From an uncultured Mycoplasmataceae bacterium (GTDB lineage Bacteria; Bacillota_I; Bacilli_A; Mycoplasmatales; Mycoplasmoidaceae): a DNA stretch of 11,610 bases. This document shows positions 7,110 through 11,610 of the stretch, piece by piece. The stretch is from the NCBI GenBank assembly GCA_947176635.1, contig CAMWRJ010000009.1, positions 1 to 11,610 of the forward strand, read 5' to 3'. The position numbers and the translations under genes were made by a program. Every line of letters begins with the position of its first letter. The stretch's first letter is position 1. Below the pieces are notes generated by a model. The model searched no databases. It was not told the origin of the DNA and saw nothing but the letters and a program-made list of their open reading frames with translations.

Positions 7110-8669
7110 ATGCTTAGCTTAGGAGATTTAATTCTATCTGCTTTATTGCAGTTAGTTTGAGTAATTTTAATTCAAGGGCCATTGTGTTTACTATCAATCG
7201 CATCATATGCTTTGCAATTTATGTCAGGTGGACTTCAATGAGTTATATTTTTTAACACAAGCACATCAATCGTTAATGGTGTAGTAGTGCCTCCATCTTG
7301 AAGCGATATCAAAATTCCATGGCCGTTCATTGGAATGTTAGCTATTGCTTCTGTAATAGGATTAGTTGTATTTATAATTCAAATGTGCAAAATTTATGCA
7401 ACTAGTAATTTTCAAGATGCACCTTTTAAAGTTAGATTGATAAAAACAATGAAATTAGCACTTTCTTCAGTTGTGTTATCAATTGCAATCCCATTATTTT
7501 ACTTTTTATTAACAATAATGATGACATTTTTTATAGCAGCAATAACCAAAATTTTTAGCAATGGTAACACTTTTGATTTAGCTGATTATATTTACAATGT
7601 CGGTTTTATGGGTGATAGGGTAAATGGTTTACCTTTAGTTCCAGGCGACTATTCGCCACCAGGAAATTCTGAAATTCTACAATACAACTTTTTAGTTCAA
7701 ATTTTAGCAACTTATTTTAGCTTAATAGGTGTAACAATAATGAGTTGAATGATAATTTTGAAAACTATAGAACTTTTATTTTTATATTTCACTGGACCAG
7801 TTTTTTCAGCAATGATTCCATCGGATGGTGGAAGAAAAATGAATCTTTGAAAAGATATGGTAATATCTAAAAACTGTGTAATAATAGCTAACTATATGGG
7901 TTACTGATTGTTTATGTACTTATTAACAGTTTCAACAAACGTGGTTGAAAATATTAATCCTGAAGGATTTAGTGATGTTAAGAAATGATTACTAAAATCA
8001 TTTATATTATTAGCATTTATTGGTGGTAGTGCAATTGGTACATGACAATTAGGTCCTTTACTAGCTTCTTTCTTTGGCGATTCATTCGGAATGAGAGAAA
8101 GCATGTCACAAATGAAAGGTTTAGTAGGTGGTGCTATTTTAAATCGTTTTGGTGGAAGAGCTTTAGGAGCAGCTGCTAACATACTTGGTTTAGGTGGTGC
8201 TGGCAATGGCGGTTCCGGTGGAAGAAATGGTGGTGGAGGTTCATCACCTGATGATCATGGTTCATTTGGTTCTTCATTAAAATCTAGTTTCACTAATGGA
8301 GTTAAAAAATCAAAATTAGGTTTCTTAGCAGCTCCTGGTGCATTAGCAGGTGGGTTATTATCTGCTGGTATTGGAACTGGAATTAAAAAATCATTAATAA
8401 AATCAAAACAAAAATCTGCTTTAAATAAATTAAATAAAAATAATGATGAAACTAAATTTACTATGCTTGATAGAGATGAAAAACTACAATCAAGAATTCG
8501 AAATTTAGCTAATTCAAAAAACCAAAAATCAAAACATGTTCAAGCTGCAAAAGATTTATGAACTCAATATCAAAATAGAAATGATGATTTAGAAGCTAAA
8601 AAACAAGCGATGCATCAATTAAAAGTTCAAGAATACAAAAAACAAATGAAAAATAGTGATAAGGAATAA
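7110..8669 (+). CDS. VirB6/TrbL-like polytopic conjugation membrane protein (519 aa)
   Basis: One frame runs through nine TGA codons to TAA 8667-8669; AGGA (7097-7100) is the likely ribosome site. The first 320 or so residues contain about six hydrophobic segments (approximately 5-30, 72-95, 115-145, 195-240, 250-275, 295-320), separated by a large polar loop near 148-190 (PGDYSPPGNSE). A glycine-rich linker follows at about 360-378 (GGAGNGGSGGRNGGGGSS), then a soluble, Lys/Gln-rich helical tail of about 140 residues. Membrane core plus Gly-rich linker plus charged tail is characteristic of VirB6/TrbL channel proteins, and its place between pilin and VirB4 supports this. It matches what I recall of the mycoplasma ICE Mbov_0396 transmembrane family. 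It would form the inner part of the transfer pore. It holds the only in-frame TGG found (7320). Confidence 0.75.
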
Positions 8670-8671
8670 TT

Positions 8672-11488
8672 ATGTCTGATAATTTTACAAATGTCCCTAA
8701 AACAGATATAGCTAGAAGAAAAGTAATTTGAAAAAATATTAGCATTGGTGATATTGTATTTATAATTATTGGTGCAGCATCAGCATTTTCGATTCCATTT
8801 CCTATTCCAAATCTACCAATACTTGCAAAAATAATTATATGTTTATGTATTTGTATTCTTTGTGGAATACTATTAATTAGAAGTAAAAATTCCCGTTTAA
8901 GACTCTATCAAAATTTATGAATATTTCTTAAATTTTTAATAACTAAAAAGAAATATAATGAAAAAGAAATTCATGAAACAATTTCTAAAGGTTTAATTAA
9001 AAACAATTTAATATGTCAAAATTTTAAAAATAGAAATAAATTTTTGAAAGCATTTAAAGTTTATGGAATTGATTTATTAAATAGTGATTTTGATGAACAA
9101 TTAAGTTTTGTAAAAACATTTCATTCAATCTTAGTCAATCAAGAAACATTAACAACATTGATTAAGATTCAAGAAAAACATGATTGAGATTTAAATATCA
9201 ACTACATATATAAAAAAGTTGAAGAAATAAAAAAAGAAAAAGATTCATTTAAATCTGAACAAGAATGAAAAGCTAAACTAAATCAATTAAAAGTGTTATT
9301 AGATTTTTATAGTAAAGAAAAAATTAATAATATTTTTACTGCTAATACTTGATATGTAATTGTATATGGTTCAAATGAACAAGAACTAAATGCAAATTTT
9401 AATGATTCATGAAATAATTGAAATAGATTATTTTTGTGCCAAGAACTTAATTTAGATGAAAATATAAAATTATTAAAAAATTTATGAGAACCATTAGAGC
9501 AATATAATGAACAAAATATAGATCAATTTAATCAATTGCCTGATGGTGAAATGAATATATATTCAGACAATTTTAAAATCGGAAATAATTTTTATTCTTT
9601 AGGGACATTAAATTCTGAAAAATTCCCTTTGGAAACTGATTTATTTTGATTAAATAGAATTTCAAGAATTGAAGATACATCTTTTGTTATTAATTTGCAT
9701 CCAATTTCAACAGAACAATCTAAAAAAATTATTCAGAAATCTATTAATAACTCAGTTTACATGGAACATCAAGTAAATCGTTATAAGCAAGCTGTATTAA
9801 AGTCTGAATTTCAAAATCAAATGAGAGTAATTGAATCAGTTAAAGATTCAATTGCGACCGGAAGAGAAATTTTAATCAATACAAATATTTTATTTTTAAC
9901 TTATGGAAGTTCTAATGCAAATTGTAAAAGTAATGTGTCGAAATTAAAACAAGCATTAAAAGAAGAAAATATGTATTATAATTCTTTGATTTACAGGCAA
10001 AAAGATTTTTTAGCTAATATTATCCCAAACGGTTTTGATGATAAAATTGCTACAGATTCAATAGTTTTTCCAGCCGGTCCATTAGCAGGTTCTTTCCCTA
10101 TAATGCAATCTTATCAAATTGACTCAAGTGGATGTTATTTAGGAATAAGTTCGCATAATAATAGTCCAGTTGTTGTTGATGTAAATTTAAGAGATGATAA
10201 AAAAAGAATTAATTCAAATGGATTAGTTTTAGGTAATACAGGTTCTGGAAAGACAACAACAGTTAAAAAGATTTTAAACAATCATTTAGCTAATAATGGG
10301 GTAGCTTTTGTGTTGGATCCAGAAGAAGATTATGTAGCGTTAACAAAATATTATGATGGACAAGTTATAGATGCTGCTAATGGTAATGTTTCAAAAATCA
10401 ACCCTTTGCAAATTCTATTAAATGAAGAAGATGATGAAAATATCACTAATAGTAATTTAATTTCAACACACATTTCATTAATAATTGATTGATTTGAAAT
10501 ATTAGATCTAAATTTTTCAAAAAAACATTTAGAAACAATTAAAAATTTGATTACTGGATTGTATAAAAAAATTGGATTATATGAAAAAGATTTATTTTCG
10601 TTAACGCCAAACGAATATCCTACTTTCACTGATCTAGTTGAACATATTGATGAAGAAATTAAAAAATTAGAAAATATAGAATTAAGTTCCAATTTTGATA
10701 AAACTATTCTTTCGAAAGCTAAAGATATTTATAATAAAAATCATGCAAGAGAATTATTGGAAATTATTGATATTTTAATTGCTAATTTTATGGATGGTGG
10801 ATTATATGAGTCACTATATAATGGTCATTCGATTCTAAAGATTAAAGATTCGCAAATTGTAGATTTTAATGTTAAGAATTTATTAGCATTATCAAGTCAA
10901 AATAGAAAAGTAGCTCAAATGCTATTAATAATTGCTTTCATTCAAAATGCCATTAACTTAAATGGATATTCTAAAAATCCTAAAAAAGCATTACTAATAG
11001 TAGATGAAGCTCATTTATTTATAGATGCAGAACACCCTGAAGTATTAAAATTTTTATCTAGTATGTCAAAGCGTATTAGAAAAAGATCTGGTGGTTTATG
11101 AATCACAACACAAAACCCAAGTGATTTTGTTGCTAGTATTGATATTGAACGTTATACAAAATCATTGATTGAAAATACACAATATACAATTATTCAATCA
11201 TTAAAACCAAATGATGCAAATACAATTGTGGATATGTATAAAAACACACCTAACCCTATTACTGAAGCAGAAAAACAATTTATTCAATCAGATAATAAAG
11301 GACAAGCATTAGTGATAGTTTCAAATAAAAATAGACAATGTGTTTATATAGATGTATTGAATGAGGAATTTGATGCTATAGGACTTAATCCACTTGATAA
11401 ATTTGACAAAACTAAAATAAATATGAATATAGATTTTGATTATTTTGAAATGCCTACAGAAGAAGAAATTCAATCTTTATTAGAATAA
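8672..11488 (+). CDS. virB4: VirB4/TraE-type conjugal transfer ATPase (938 aa)
   Basis: Powers assembly and substrate transfer in the type IV secretion channel. AAGGA (8661-8665) precedes the ATG, and the frame continues through eleven TGA (Trp) codons to TAA 11486-11488. Two membrane segments at about residues 27-69, which may be a fused VirB3/PrgI-like module, come first. A long VirB4 N-terminal region follows. Walker A is GNTGSGKT at 521-528, followed by VAFVLDPEEDY, and Walker B is LLIVDEAH with Asp778 and Glu779. Just after it comes WITTQNPSDF, the glutamine-containing motif seen in VirB4/TraG-type motors, so all ATPase motifs are intact. It matches my memory of the mycoplasma ICE Mbov_0397/TraE family. 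It is the last gene of the operon. It is too different in layout to be the missing VirD4 coupling protein. Confidence 0.93.
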
Positions 11489-11513
11489 ATTTACAAAATT
11501 TAAGTCTAAATGC

Positions 11514-11530
11514 AAAAAAAAAAAAAAAAA
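11514..11530 (+). repeat. Homopolymer of 17 adenines
   Basis: An uninterrupted A17 tract follows the ATPase gene and abuts the terminator. In mollicutes such tracts slip and can be phase-variable, but here it lies in non-coding DNA. The stated length may also be a sequencing artefact. Confidence 0.8.
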
Positions 11531-11531
11531 G

Positions 11532-11557
11532 ACAAAAATTTTTAAATTTTTGTTTTT
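11532..11557 (+). terminator. Terminator of the transfer operon
   Basis: ACAAAAATTT (11532-11541) is perfectly complementary to AAATTTTTGT (11544-11553), giving an A/T-rich stem followed by four more T's. Upstream A17 would lengthen pairing with the T-rich tail. It lies 43 nt after the ATPase stop and closes the operon. The 53 bases from here to the end of the window hold only a GAAGGA-like site and a possible 34-codon reading frame that would need the window to be circular. Confidence 0.65.
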
Positions 11558-11610
11558 GGGTAATTTTGAAAATGAAGGACAAAAAATATATGGGGGTTAT
11601 ACACAAGAGA

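Noticed and set aside
7901..8206. Minus-strand ORF of 101 aa
   Set aside because: Lies across the VirB6-like gene and has Pro/Ala-rich content expected from the complement of Gly/Ala codons.
9695..10492. Separate ATPase gene starting at TTG
   Set aside because: Internal part of the 938-aa frame that begins at 8672; it is bounded only by TGA codons.
10351..10692. Minus-strand ORF of 113 aa
   Set aside because: Lies inside the ATPase gene, whose frame has intact Walker motifs on either side.
11590..11610. 34-codon frame crossing the window ends (ATG at 11590 to TAA at 82-84), with GAAGGA upstream
   Set aside because: It needs the window to be circular, is very short, overlaps the inverted repeat at 24-74 and has an odd Asn-rich/Cys-rich product dictated by that repeat. 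Likely chance, though worth a look if circularity is shown.
1..11610. tRNA, rRNA, riboswitch or insertion sequence
   Set aside because: I saw no cloverleaf, rRNA-like stretch, known riboswitch core, transposase or terminal inverted repeats with target duplication.

Overview
The window is very AT-rich mollicute DNA (Mycoplasma, Spiroplasma or a close relative). The main evidence is the genetic code. Nine of the eleven genes stay open only if TGA is read as tryptophan. I count about 40 in-frame TGA codons and a single in-frame TGG (7320-7322). A mollicute-type lipoprotein signal (Cys30) and mostly AGA arginine codons agree. Under the standard code most of these genes would look like strings of broken fragments; under code 4 they are all intact. 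All genes are on the + strand.

Layout. Positions 1-139 are non-coding and hold a large inverted repeat (24-74) and a short palindrome (112-121). Positions 140-1573 form a small operon: a 63-aa acidic protein, a 157-aa four-cysteine protein, and a 240-aa protein with a helix-turn-helix that I read as the replication initiator. Two intrinsic terminators follow (1594-1619 and 1635-1666). Next come four iteron-like repeats at 21-22 bp spacing (1681-1756) and a stretch of almost pure A/T, together resembling an iteron-type replication origin. Candidate promoters (TTGACA at 1747, TATAAT at 1837) and a hairpin with a T-run (1889-1919) then lead into one long operon.

That operon (1928-11488) has seven very tight junctions, from a 1-nt overlap to a 9-nt gap. 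It encodes a surface lipoprotein, a complete type IA topoisomerase, a two-TM membrane protein, a putative ribbon-helix-helix accessory protein, a MOBP-type relaxase (H-x6-H-x-H), a VirB2-like pilin, a VirB6/TrbL-like membrane protein and a 938-aa VirB4-type ATPase. An intrinsic terminator closes it (11532-11557). The last four resemble the conjugation core I know from mycoplasma integrative conjugative elements (the M. bovis Mbov_0395/0396/0397 families, named from memory).

Interpretation. The lipoprotein would face outward. The accessory protein and relaxase would nick the origin of transfer, the topoisomerase would relieve topology, and the pilin, VirB6 and VirB4 proteins would form the membrane channel and its motor. 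No coupling protein (VirD4/TraG), VirB8-like protein, integrase or transposase is present. A replication module with an iteron-like origin, a transfer operon with its own terminator, and non-coding DNA at both ends suggest a small, nearly complete or complete plasmid of about 11.6 kb, possibly cut open at base 1. Circularity cannot be proved from the sequence alone.
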